Shown: positions 9,354 to 16,897 of the stretch, one piece after another | Position numbering within the stretch: the first letter of the stretch is position 1 | Layout of the letters: each line of letters starts with the position of its first letter | Origin: Clostridia bacterium | Lineage (GTDB): Bacteria > Bacillota > Clostridia > UMGS1810 | Direction: 5' to 3' | Assembly: GCA_017621495.1 (NCBI GenBank) | Contig: JAGATB010000002.1 | Coordinates: forward strand, 59,356-123,355 | DNA length: 64,000 bases | Made by a program: the position numbers and the translations under genes | The notes under the pieces: model-generated | Told to the model about the DNA's origin: nothing | The model's database searches: none | Seen by the model: the letters and a program-made list of their open reading frames with translations, nothing else

Positions 9354-9390
9354 TTGCTTTTTTTGACGTTTTATGGTAAAATAGTAAATA
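9354..9390 (+). promoter_or_regulatory. Promoter region of putP
   Basis: Two overlapping readings are possible: TTGCTT (9354) with an extended -10 TGG-TAAAAT ending at 9382 and 17-nt spacing, or TTGACG (9363) with TAAATA (9385-9390) and 16-nt spacing. The stretch TTTATGGTAAAATAGTAA also occurs upstream of polA (3674-3691). Confidence 0.5.
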
Positions 9391-9423
9391 TTATAATTTT
9401 TTAGAAGATAGGAGATTAAAGTA

Positions 9424-10959
9424 ATGGATATTTTTGCATTTGTACTTTACTTTATAGCTATGATAGCTATAGGTATTTACTTTTTCTTTAAATCCAAAAA
9501 TGTAACTGAAAAGGATTATTTTCTCGGAGGCCGCGCTATGGGACCGTGGGTTACAGCCATGAGTGCTCAGGCTTCCGATATGAGCGCCTGGCTGCTTATG
9601 GGTTTGCCGGGCAGTATACTGGCATTCGGTTTCGGTCAGGCGTGGATTGGCATAGGCCTTGCCATAGGTACTGCAGCAAACTGGATTTTGGTTGCCAAGA
9701 GACTTCGTAAGTTTTCCAAGGCTGCCGGTGATTCTATCACCCTGCCTCAGTATCTTTCAAACCGTTTTGCCTCCAAGAGTCATGCAGTGAGCATTATATG
9801 TGCGGTAGTATTTTTGGTGTGCTTTACTATTTATGTGGCTTCGGCTTTTGTAGCAGGTACAGACGTATTTACAACTCTTGTTCCTTCGCTTAAGGCTGAG
9901 TATGCTATGCTCATATTTGCGGCAATTGTTATTGTATACACATTCTTAGGTGGATTTAATGCTGTCTGCTGGACTGACTTTTTCCAGGGATTGCTTATGA
10001 TTGCAGCACTGATGATAGTACCCATCACCATAGCTTTGGGTGACAACCTTGACTTCTCTGCACTTGATACCGTATACTATAGCAAAGACGGTGAAGAGTT
10101 TAAGTTTGTAGCCAACTTCTTTAACGCAAGCTGGAAAGATATCGTATCCGGTCTGGGATGGGGTCTCGGTTACTTTGGTATGCCGCATATCATAGTAAGA
10201 TTTATGGCTATTGAAAAGCCTTCAATGGTTAAAAAATCCGCTACGGTTGCAATTATTTGGGTTGTCCTTTCTCTTGCAGCTACTATAATAATTGCATATC
10301 TTGGCAGAATGTTTGTATATGATAACGGTGTTGACCTTTCCAAAGACCTTCTCTGGGAGGGTAAGCAGGCGCTTGTATTTGTAAAGCTTGCCAGATATGT
10401 GTTCCCCGGATTTATTGCCGGACTACTCCTTGCGGCAATTATAGCGGCATCAATGTCCACTGCCGATTCTCAGCTTCTGGTGGCGGCGTCATCCTTTACC
10501 AGTGACCTCTACAAACCCCTGGTGCGCAAGAATGCATCCAATAAAGAAATCCTCTGGGTAAGTCGTCTTGTGGTTATAGCAATCGCTGTGGTAGCATATA
10601 TCATAGCAAGCAGCAAGGGTAAGGCAGCTCAGGCTATTATGGATTTGGTTTCCAATGCATGGGGTATATTCGGTGCAGCGTTCGGTCCTGCGGTACTCTT
10701 CTCACTTTTCTGGAAGAGATTTACATACAAGGGTGCTGTAGCAGGCATAGTGGTAGGTGCTGTAGTGGATATGGCTTGGCTGTGGCTCCCCGTAGCAAAT
10801 GGCAAGGCACTCACGGCAATTACCGGTGTCTACGAGATTATACCCGGATTTATAATCGGTGCGCTGGCAGCAATAGTTGTAACACTTCTGGATAAAGCTC
10901 CTTCTAAAGAAGTTATGGATATCTATGCCAGAGCTACTGATAATTCAATAGACGATTAA
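9424..10959 (+). CDS. putP: Sodium/proline symporter, SSS family
   Basis: A 511-residue polytopic membrane protein, about 13 transmembrane segments, of the sodium:solute symporter family. Features typical of PutP are visible: an N-terminal segment ending in YFLGGRAMGPWVTAMSAQASDMSAW, the GLPG turn, the FLGGFNAVCWTDFFQG signature and SMSTADSQLLVAASS in the eighth to ninth helices, which contributes to the sodium site. It would import L-proline with sodium. Proline specificity rests on overall resemblance and could be wrong within this family. The gene is monocistronic between two intrinsic terminators. Confidence 0.88.
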   Translation: MDIFAFVLYFIAMIAIGIYFFFKSKNVTEKDYFLGGRAMGPWVTAMSAQASDMSAWLLMGLPGSILAFGFGQAWIGIGLAIGTAANWILVAKRLRKFSKAAGDSITLPQYLSNRFASKSHAVSIICAVVFLVCFTIYVASAFVAGTDVFTTLVPSLKAEYAMLIFAAIVIVYTFLGGFNAVCWTDFFQGLLMIAALMIVPITIALGDNLDFSALDTVYYSKDGEEFKFVANFFNASWKDIVSGLGWGLGYFGMPHIIVRFMAIEKPSMVKKSATVAIIWVVLSLAATIIIAYLGRMFVYDNGVDLSKDLLWEGKQALVFVKLARYVFPGFIAGLLLAAIIAASMSTADSQLLVAASSFTSDLYKPLVRKNASNKEILWVSRLVVIAIAVVAYIIASSKGKAAQAIMDLVSNAWGIFGAAFGPAVLFSLFWKRFTYKGAVAGIVVGAVVDMAWLWLPVANGKALTAITGVYEIIPGFIIGALAAIVVTLLDKAPSKEVMDIYARATDNSIDD

Positions 10960-10968
10960 TTAAATATT

Positions 10969-11002
10969 ATCCGGCAGGGCGGTTGGCATTGCTCTGCCGG
11001 AT
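10969..11002 (+). terminator. Terminator of putP
   Basis: ATCCGGCAG (10969-10977) pairs with CTGCCGGAT (10994-11002), a perfect 9-bp stem, loop of 16 nt, followed by a weak T-rich stretch. Confidence 0.65.
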
Positions 11003-11038
11003 TTGTGTTATATATTAAGAAAAAATCATAAAAAACTA

Positions 11039-11067
11039 TTGATAACTTTGTAATTTTGTGGTATTAT
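11039..11067 (+). promoter_or_regulatory. Promoter of the structured leader and the 11298 gene
   Basis: TTGATA (11039-11044), 17-nt spacer ending in TGG, then TATTAT (11062-11067), an extended -10 promoter. The expected start is G11074, exactly the first base of the leader's closing helix. Confidence 0.78.
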
Positions 11068-11117
11068 AATTGTGCGAAACAATTTTAAAATTGAAAAATT
11101 ATGGAGTTATCTTTTTT

Positions 11118-11144
11118 ATGGGTATTTTATACCCTTTTTTGTAG
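11118..11144 (+). CDS. Possible 8-codon leader peptide
   Basis: ATG GGT ATT TTA TAC CCT TTT TTG TAG would encode MGILYPFL. GGAG at 11103-11106 is a plausible but distant (11-nt) ribosome binding site, and it lies largely within the 5' arm of helix P2. The reading frame covers the P3 hairpin, so a translating or stalled ribosome would change folding. Such a short ORF can arise by chance; it is listed because of its position inside an attenuator-like leader. Confidence 0.3.
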   Translation: MGILYPFL

Positions 11145-11249
11145 TACCCTAAACGTTAGAAATTTAGCAAAAGCGCAAATTCCTACGTTTAGGGTAGATA
11201 ACTCACTCTGTTAAAATTGTTTCGCGACAATCGGAGTTTGCGTTTTTCG

Positions 11250-11283
11250 GTGCGTTGACTTCGGTTGACGCACTTTTTATTTT
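11250..11283 (+). terminator. Intrinsic terminator ahead of the 11298 gene
   Basis: GTGCGTTGAC (11250-11259) pairs with GTTGACGCAC (11264-11273) through 10 pairs, two of them G-U wobbles, closed by a TTCG tetraloop and followed by TTTTTATTTT. It stands immediately before the AGGAGG of the 11298 gene, so expression requires read-through or antitermination. Confidence 0.75.
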
Positions 11284-11297
11284 AGGAGGAGTTTTTT

Positions 11298-11765
11298 ATG
11301 GGTACAACAATTGCATATTTCGGTCCGGAGGACAAAGATAAACCCAAGAATCCGTTTACCATCATGGATCAGATGATGATTGATAATCAGTATCATATGC
11401 TTAGAGCTGTTTGGGATTCATACGAGCTGTGGTTTAATCTGGAGCTTAAAGGCAGGGATTTTAGTCTGGACTTCTTCATAAGGCACTGCCAGGCAGAGCC
11501 CGAATACGAGAGCTTTATAGCTGATTTAAGAAATGAAAAAGGCAAAATCAAAAGCCTCTTATGGCCTCGCAACAGAAAGTTAGCCATAAAGAAGTATGAT
11601 GAATTTATTCGGTTCAAGGAAAAAGAATACATGAACGCCATTAAGGAAACCTCAGCCCGTGTAGAGGAGATTATAGGTGACAGAAAAGTGTTTTATGATG
11701 ATTTAAAGGAATTCGCAAATTCAATAACCATAAAAGCTAAAGAAAAAGCAACGGATGATGAATAA
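11298..11765 (+). CDS. Hypothetical protein behind the structured leader
   Basis: A 155-residue protein I do not recognise. It has no signal peptide, transmembrane segment or obvious metal-binding motif. The first 20 residues are polar and disorder-prone (GPEDKDKPKNP), and the remainder is rich in charged residues and looks largely helical, with aromatic-rich segments (VWDSYELWFNLEL) and a basic middle (WPRNRKLAIKKY). The start is secure: an AGGAGGAG site lies 7 nt upstream. The gene is alone between the leader terminator and the next promoter. The elaborate leader is the main clue that its product is needed only under particular conditions. Confidence 0.75.
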   Translation: MGTTIAYFGPEDKDKPKNPFTIMDQMMIDNQYHMLRAVWDSYELWFNLELKGRDFSLDFFIRHCQAEPEYESFIADLRNEKGKIKSLLWPRNRKLAIKKYDEFIRFKEKEYMNAIKETSARVEEIIGDRKVFYDDLKEFANSITIKAKEKATDDE

Positions 11766-11925
11766 AAGAGGAAAACCTCAATTACCTCAATTTATTATTT
11801 GCTTTATTTAAATATTGACAAAATTTTAGTGTTTTTATGCATATATAGTCAAAATATTAAAGGAAAACGAATTTCTTTTGAATTATAATATAGTCAACAA
11901 AATTAAATTTTAGGAGAGGATTTAA

Positions 11926-13320
11926 ATGCAATTTGTTGACGGTAAAGCAAAAGATGTAAAGATTGCCTACATAGGCGGCGGCTCCAGAGGTTGGGCTTGG
12001 GGTCTTATGAGTGACCTGGCTTCCTGCGACGATATGTCCGGTAGAGTAGACCTCTACGACATAGACTTCCCGGCGGCTCAGGCTAACGAAATCATAGGAA
12101 ATAAATTCAACAGCGTAGAGGGCGCTAAGTCAGAGTGGAACTACAAGGCTGTAGAGACCATAGGTGAAGCACTCACAGATGCAAACTTCGTTGTTATATC
12201 CATAATGCCCGGTACATTTGACGAAATGGACTCCGATGTACATTGCCCCGAAAAGTACGGTATCTATCAGTCCGTAGGCGATACCTCCGGTCCCGGAGGC
12301 ATAGTTCGTGCCATGCGTACCATACCTATGTTTGAAGAAATCGCCGAAGCTATAAAGCAGTACAGCCCCAATGCATGGGTTATCAACTACACCAACCCTA
12401 TGACACTGTGCGTAAGGACACTCTACAGAGTATTCCCTGAAATCAAGGCTTTCGGATGCTGTCACGAAGTATTCGGTACACAGGAAGTCCTCGTAAATGT
12501 TGTTAAGGAAGAGCTTGGTATTAAAGACGTTGAGAGACATGATATCAAGGTTAACCCTGTAGCAGTTAACCACTTCACATGGCTCACACAGGCTACATAT
12601 AAAAATGTTGACCTTTTCCCACTGTACAGAAAGTTCTGTGAGAAGTATGCCGAGACCGGATATACCGAGTCAAACGCAGAAACCAACTGGATGAACAGCA
12701 GCTTCCACAGTGAGCAGAAGGTAAAGATGGATTTATTCTTAAAGTACGGCTGGATAGCTGCAGCAGGAGACAGACACCTTGCAGAATTCTGTGAAGGCAA
12801 GTGGTATCTTGCAAGCCCCGAGAGAGTTAAGGAAATGCACTTCGGTCTTACCACTGTTGCCTGGAGAAAGAATGACCTCAAGGAAAGACTGGCAAAGAGT
12901 GCACGTCTGGTAAGCGGCGAAGAAGAGTGCAAGATTAAAAACACAGGCGAAGAAGGCGTAAACCAGATGAGAGCGCTTCTGGGTCTTTGTGAGCTTGTTA
13001 CTAATGTAAATATCCCCAACAGAGGTCAGATACCCAATCTTCCTCTCGGAGCAGTAGTAGAGAGCAATGCGGTATTCCGTTCCGATAAGCTCAACCCTGT
13101 ATTTGCAGGAGAAATCCCCAAGAGTATCTATGCTATGATTGCCAGAATTTGTGCTTCTCAGGAAGAGCTAAACGAAGCTATGGCAGACAGAGATGTGGAC
13201 AGAATCTTCGGAGTGTTTGCAAATGATCCCCTCGTTACCATAGGTCAGGACGATGCAAGAAAGCTCTTTGATGAAATGTGTCAGAACACTAAGAAGTACT
13301 TATCTTCATATAATATTTAA
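11926..13320 (+). CDS. GH4 family glycosidase, probable alpha-glucosidase
   Basis: A 464-residue NAD- and divalent-metal-dependent glycosidase of family GH4, which cleaves by a redox-elimination mechanism. The N-terminal Rossmann fold begins KIAYIGGGSRGW; the family segment GPGGIVRAMRTIP, the NYTNPM motif and the metal-ligand region FGCCHEVFG follow. In GH4 the tetrapeptide starting at the metal-binding Cys tracks specificity, and CHEV is the form described for alpha-glucosidases, against CHSV for alpha-galactosidases and CDMP or CN(V/I)P for 6-phospho-glycosidases. No PTS gene is nearby, in keeping with an unphosphorylated substrate. Two AT-rich promoter-like stretches lie in the 160-nt gap upstream, including TTGACA at 11815, but none has a clear partner. 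Confidence 0.88.
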   Translation: MQFVDGKAKDVKIAYIGGGSRGWAWGLMSDLASCDDMSGRVDLYDIDFPAAQANEIIGNKFNSVEGAKSEWNYKAVETIGEALTDANFVVISIMPGTFDEMDSDVHCPEKYGIYQSVGDTSGPGGIVRAMRTIPMFEEIAEAIKQYSPNAWVINYTNPMTLCVRTLYRVFPEIKAFGCCHEVFGTQEVLVNVVKEELGIKDVERHDIKVNPVAVNHFTWLTQATYKNVDLFPLYRKFCEKYAETGYTESNAETNWMNSSFHSEQKVKMDLFLKYGWIAAAGDRHLAEFCEGKWYLASPERVKEMHFGLTTVAWRKNDLKERLAKSARLVSGEEECKIKNTGEEGVNQMRALLGLCELVTNVNIPNRGQIPNLPLGAVVESNAVFRSDKLNPVFAGEIPKSIYAMIARICASQEELNEAMADRDVDRIFGVFANDPLVTIGQDDARKLFDEMCQNTKKYLSSYNI

Positions 13321-13365
13321 CCAAACAGTTGACATTTGACTGTTTTTGTGGCAAAATATATTTGT

Positions 13366-13399
13366 GGGATACCGTACCCGGTGCGGTATCCCCTTTTTT
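13366..13399 (+). terminator. Intrinsic terminator between the GH4 gene and the YitT gene
   Basis: GGGATACCG (13366-13374) and CGGTATCCC (13384-13392) form a perfect 9-bp stem with a 9-nt loop, followed by C and TTTTTT. A promoter-like pair (TTGACA at 13329, TGG-CAAAAT ending 13357) overlaps its upstream side. Just downstream, GGTGCA/TGCACC (about 13406-13426) gives a second small hairpin. Confidence 0.75.
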
Positions 13400-13465
13400 G
13401 GTAGGGTGCAGCGTTTACGATGCACCGAAAAATACTTGCTTATAAATCAAAGAAGAGGTGTACAT

Positions 13466-14356
13466 ATGAAACGAGCAGCTTTAACACAAAATGCCAATAC
13501 CAAAAACTCCCCGGTTACCGCAAAACGCTTCAAAATCTATCTTTTGAGGACACTAAGCGCTGTAATTGTGGCATTTGCAATCAGCGTGTTTTTCACTCCC
13601 AATAAGATAGTAAACGGCGGTGTATCCGGTGTGGCTACCATATTGCATCATACACTGGGTGTGTCTACCGGTCTCAGCTTTGCGGTTATTAACTTTACTT
13701 TGCTTTTGATAGGGTGCAAAATCCTCGGCAAGGAATTTGTAGGCAGGACTATCTATGTATCGGGTGTACTGTCCATCTTTGTGGAGCTGTTCTCGTATTT
13801 ACCGCCTGTAGAGATTGATTTGCTTCTGGCGGCGGTTTTCGGTTCTATAATATACGGTATAGGCTTGGGTATAGCTTTTGCTACAGGTGCTTCCAGCGGC
13901 GGTACTGATATACTGGGCAGGATATTTCAGTGGAAATTCCCCACTATGCCCATTGGCAAGCTGCTGCTTATAGCAGACGGTATGATTATAGCTGCCTCCC
14001 TTATAGTGTTTGGTGAGATTAACCTTACCTGCTACGGTATTATAGCTCTTGCTGTATCCACCACGGCTATAGACTGGCTTATTGCCAAGCTTAATTTCTC
14101 CAGAATAGCATTTATTATCACCGACAAAGGTGAGGAAATTTCAGAGAAGCTTGTGTCTACATCACCCAGAGGAGTTACACTAATAGATGTAAAGGGTGCA
14201 TATTCACAAGAAAACAAAAAGATGCTCTTCTGCGCATTGAAAGACAGCGAGACAGAAGAATTTCAAAAGAAAATCCTGGCAATTGACGAGACTGCGTTTG
14301 TAGTATTCTCAGAGTCTCAGAAAATTGTAGGTAATGGATTTTATTTGTACAGATAA
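13466..14356 (+). CDS. YitT-family membrane protein (DUF161/DUF2179)
   Basis: A 296-residue protein with about five transmembrane helices and a C-terminal cytoplasmic DUF2179 domain (residues about 215-295, including IITDKGEEISEKL and RGVTLIDVKGAYS). The membrane part contains the family's NGGVSGVATI and GIAFATGASSGGTDILGR segments. Members are widespread in Firmicutes with no settled function; transport has been suggested only by topology. The ATG at 13466 is chosen since AGAAGAGGTG precedes it by 5 nt and the upstream 40 codons of the longer frame run through a terminator hairpin. The gene ends 44 nt before the convergent ppa gene. Confidence 0.85.
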   Translation: MKRAALTQNANTKNSPVTAKRFKIYLLRTLSAVIVAFAISVFFTPNKIVNGGVSGVATILHHTLGVSTGLSFAVINFTLLLIGCKILGKEFVGRTIYVSGVLSIFVELFSYLPPVEIDLLLAAVFGSIIYGIGLGIAFATGASSGGTDILGRIFQWKFPTMPIGKLLLIADGMIIAASLIVFGEINLTCYGIIALAVSTTAIDWLIAKLNFSRIAFIITDKGEEISEKLVSTSPRGVTLIDVKGAYSQENKKMLFCALKDSETEEFQKKILAIDETAFVVFSESQKIVGNGFYLYR

Positions 14357-14358
14357 AT

Positions 14359-14392
14359 AAAATGCAGTTGTGCTTGGGCACAGCTGCATTTT
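14359..14392. terminator. Bidirectional terminator between the YitT gene and ppa
   Basis: AAAATGCAGTTGTGC (14359-14373) pairs with GCACAGCTGCATTTT (14378-14392), 15 pairs with one G-U and a 4-nt loop. A-rich and T-rich flanks serve both strands. Confidence 0.88.
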
Positions 14393-14399
14393 GCATACA

Positions 14400-14930
14400 T
14401 CAGCAATAAGTATCCTTATAAAGCTTTATGCATTTCTCTATTATTTCTTTCGATTCTGCTGCAGACACGGTTACGTCCACCGCAGTTTCCTTGCCCTCCA
14501 GGGACTTGTACACTCTGAAAAAGTGTGATATTTCGTCAAAAATATGTGACGGTAGCTGTGATATATCTGTATAACTGCTGTAGGTGGGGTCGTTTACAGG
14601 TACAGCTATGATTTTTTCATCAATTTCGTCATTGTCGGTCATCTTAAGCGCACCTATAGGGTAGCACTCTACCAGTGTCATGGGCACTATAGTCTCCTGA
14701 CAAAGCACCAGTACATCAAGGGGGTCATTATCCTCGGCATAGGTACGGGGTATGAAGCCGTAGTTTGCAGGATAGTGGGTAGAGGTGTAGAGTACACGGT
14801 CAAGCTTTAAAAGCCCTGTGTCCTTGTCCATTTCGTATTTATTCTTGCAGCACTCGGGGATTTCTATAACTGCTACGAATTTATCTTTTGATATTCTTCT
14901 TGGGTTTATAGCGTGCCATATGTTTGACAT
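14400..14930 (-). CDS. ppa: Inorganic pyrophosphatase, family I
   Basis: A 176-residue soluble enzyme that hydrolyses pyrophosphate to phosphate, pulling biosynthetic reactions forward. The family I signature with its metal-binding aspartates is present (EDNDPLDVLVL), as are IEIPECCKNKYE with the substrate-binding Lys/Glu, and HYPANYGFIPRT. The start at 14930 is supported by AAAGGAGTG 10 nt upstream; the 18-codon extension of the longer frame is not. Unlike many clostridia, which rely on membrane or family II enzymes, this organism has the family I type. It is transcribed alone, convergent with the YitT gene. Confidence 0.93.
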   Translation of the reverse strand: MSNIWHAINPRRISKDKFVAVIEIPECCKNKYEMDKDTGLLKLDRVLYTSTHYPANYGFIPRTYAEDNDPLDVLVLCQETIVPMTLVECYPIGALKMTDNDEIDEKIIAVPVNDPTYSSYTDISQLPSHIFDEISHFFRVYKSLEGKETAVDVTVSAAESKEIIEKCIKLYKDTYC

Positions 14931-15044
14931 TAATATACACTCCTTTATATTGTTTGATAAATACATTTTTGATGGATGACGCATTGCGACATCTTAAACT
15001 ATACTAATCAGTGTAGGGGAAGGATTTATGCATTCCCCATATTG

Positions 15045-15073
15045 ATTATACCACTTTATTTCTTTAAATGCAA
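15045..15073 (-). promoter_or_regulatory. Promoter of ppa
   Basis: On the minus strand TTGCAT (15073-15068), 17-nt spacer ending TGG, TATAAT (15050-15045). The mRNA would begin near 15038 with a small hairpin, GGGGAA/TTCCCC (15016-15038). Confidence 0.75.
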
Positions 15074-15109
15074 GGGGATATTTTTTATATAGTTATATAT
15101 GCATTATAA

Positions 15110-15138
15110 TTGACAAAATTCGACTATGGTGATATAAT
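15110..15138 (+). promoter_or_regulatory. Promoter of the zinc-ribbon protein gene
   Basis: TTGACA (15110-15115), 17-nt spacer, TATAAT (15133-15138): a full-consensus vegetative promoter, divergent from the ppa promoter. Confidence 0.88.
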
Positions 15139-15182
15139 CTAAGTTAATAAAAGAATTAATTTCGACAAAGGAGATAAAGACT

Positions 15183-16826
15183 ATGTATTGTGTAAATTGC
15201 GGTAAAGAAAACCCCGATGGTCAAGGCTTTTGCACCGGATGCGGTATCAAGCTTCCGGAATCGGCAAGCCCTGTAACAGAGAATGAACAGGCGGCGCCGG
15301 TTGAGTCTGTAGCTTGTGAAGATACCGTGCCGGAGGCTGCCGTTACAGAAACCGGAAATGTGCCGGAGCAGCCACAGCAGGAGTACATAGACCCGGATAT
15401 ACTTAATAAAAACAGAAAACCCGGCATCAAACCGGGTGTCATTGCCGGTATTGCTGCGGCTGTTGTGGTAGTTGCCGGAGGATTGTTTGCTGCCAGAGGT
15501 GCATGGATGGGAGCCATAATGCCCAAGGCTTATGTAGAAGTTGCAGCTTCCAAAACGGTAGATACGCTTATAGGTGATGCACAAGAACTGATGAAAGGTA
15601 TACTTGGCTTTGATTTAAAATCTGACAAGGATTATACCGCTGTATTAAAGATGGATGTTGACAATGACTTCACTTTTGAAGGACAGCTGGATTACCTCGG
15701 CTCCAAGGACAAGCTCTCCGGGAAATTTGAAGCTGATGATTATGAAAAAATTGAAGGTCAGTTCATGTGGGATAACGATAAGATAGGACTGGCACTTCCG
15801 GACTATAATGATGACGAATACATGCATATAGATGCCAAGACCTTCGGCAAGGACTTTAATGACAGCGACTTTGCCGATGAGCTTGATATGGAGCTTAGTG
15901 ACGAGCTCAGCGCATCATTTAAGGAGGTATTCGGCAAGGCGGACTTAAACGACAGCGATGTAAAGTCACTGAAAAAAGAAGTGATGAAGGCTACCAAGAA
16001 CTTCATAGATTCCGGAGACAACCTTTCCAAATCCAAAGAAAAGTATGAAATCAACGGTAAAAATAAAAACGTAAAGGTTATATCCATGGATTATGACGGT
16101 GATGACCTGAAGGACCTCTTGGTTGCTTATCTGGAAATTGCCAAAAATGACGAGGGTCTCATAAAGAAACTTCGTGATATTGAGACAGACGGAGAAAGCC
16201 TTGAAGATATAATCGACGAAGGTATAGATGCTGCCGAGGATTTAGAGATTGAAGATTTTACCTTGAGATACTACTTAAGCTCCAATATGCTCTTAGGCAT
16301 TAAATGTGAATTTGAGCCGGAAGAAGATGTTGATGCATACGTGGCTCTCATGGCTCACAACACTAAGAATATCATAGATGATTTCACAGTGGAGCTTAAA
16401 GCTGAGAATGATGAAAACGAGCAGATTTATTCCCTTGATTTTAAAGGTAATTTAATACCCAAGGACAACAAAATTGACTATACCGTCACACTGCTCGAAG
16501 AATACAAAGGTGAATCCGGCAATGACTACAGATACGAAAATGAAAGAAGTCATACAGCTAACTTGAATAACGGCAAATTCAAGGTTGATGCCAAGTACGA
16601 GAGAGAGTATGAAGACGATTACTATGATGACGACAAGGGTACATACACACTCGCCGAGGGCAAAATCTCGAACAAAAAGGGCTTTAGCCTGATTATAGAT
16701 GAAGATGACTACGAGATTGAATTTGCCCTCAAAAAAGGTGCAAAATACAATCCCATAAAAGGTATGGACGAATACAAAATCTTTGAAAAATCAATGGATG
16801 ATATTGAGGAAGATTTTGATTTTTGA
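15183..16826 (+). CDS. Zinc-ribbon membrane-anchored protein, function unknown
   Basis: A 547-residue protein with three parts. Residues 3-20 form a zinc ribbon with two CxxC knuckles (CVNCGKENPDGQGFCTGCG). An acidic, Pro/Glu-rich linker leads to a single transmembrane helix at about 84-103. The remaining 440 residues are very acidic and would lie outside the cell; they contain repeated beta-type segments such as DKDYTAVLKMDVDNDF and FDFKGNLIPKDNKIDYTV-like stretches. Zinc-ribbon plus TM proteins are common in Clostridia and are largely uncharacterised. The start follows AAAGGAG at 7-nt spacing and a consensus promoter. Nothing in its neighbourhood points to a partner. Confidence 0.78.
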   Translation: MYCVNCGKENPDGQGFCTGCGIKLPESASPVTENEQAAPVESVACEDTVPEAAVTETGNVPEQPQQEYIDPDILNKNRKPGIKPGVIAGIAAAVVVVAGGLFAARGAWMGAIMPKAYVEVAASKTVDTLIGDAQELMKGILGFDLKSDKDYTAVLKMDVDNDFTFEGQLDYLGSKDKLSGKFEADDYEKIEGQFMWDNDKIGLALPDYNDDEYMHIDAKTFGKDFNDSDFADELDMELSDELSASFKEVFGKADLNDSDVKSLKKEVMKATKNFIDSGDNLSKSKEKYEINGKNKNVKVISMDYDGDDLKDLLVAYLEIAKNDEGLIKKLRDIETDGESLEDIIDEGIDAAEDLEIEDFTLRYYLSSNMLLGIKCEFEPEEDVDAYVALMAHNTKNIIDDFTVELKAENDENEQIYSLDFKGNLIPKDNKIDYTVTLLEEYKGESGNDYRYENERSHTANLNNGKFKVDAKYEREYEDDYYDDDKGTYTLAEGKISNKKGFSLIIDEDDYEIEFALKKGAKYNPIKGMDEYKIFEKSMDDIEEDFDF

Positions 16827-16837
16827 TTGGTAATAAG

Positions 16838-16867
16838 TTGACAATTCCCCCCATATAGTGATATACT
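16838..16867 (+). promoter_or_regulatory. Promoter of the glycerophosphodiesterase gene, inside an inverted repeat
   Basis: TTGACA (16838-16843) and TATACT (16862-16867), 18-nt spacer. The promoter is embedded in an imperfect inverted repeat: CCCCCC-N5-AGTGATAT (about 16847-16865) against ATATCACT-TT-GGGGGG (about 16875-16890). The second arm includes the gene's ribosome binding site. Confidence 0.72.
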
Positions 16868-16897
16868 GATATTAATATCACTTTGGGGGGATTTCTT

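Larger units (their letters stand above)
11074..11283 (+). ncRNA. Structured leader RNA, unassigned class, possible attenuator
   Basis: About 200 nt of 5' leader for the 11298 gene with several exact long-range helices. P1: 11074-11088 with 11211-11225, 15 perfect pairs. P2: 11104-11111 with 11197-11204, 8 pairs. P4: 11145-11156 with 11185-11196, 12 perfect pairs, stacked on P2. P3: local hairpin 11120-11125/11129-11134 followed by TTTTTT. The apical loop of P4 (11174-11183, CGCAAATTCC) is complementary to 11233-11242 (GGAGTTTGCG), 10 pairs with one G-U, which would form a pseudoknot. An intrinsic terminator ends the leader. P3 and P4 carry the same GGGTA/TACCC elements, so strands could be exchanged. 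The helices are seen directly; the regulatory role is inference. I do not recognise a known riboswitch class. Confidence 0.65.

Noticed and set aside
11074..11225. 6S RNA
   Set aside because: A closed terminal helix, central bubble and 150-nt size fit superficially, but the side hairpin is on the wrong strand, the inner helices are too perfect, and a terminator and ribosome binding site follow directly, pointing to an mRNA leader.
11074..11225. MITE with 15-bp terminal inverted repeats
   Set aside because: No second copy in the window, no target duplication, and the repeat coincides exactly with the predicted transcription start.
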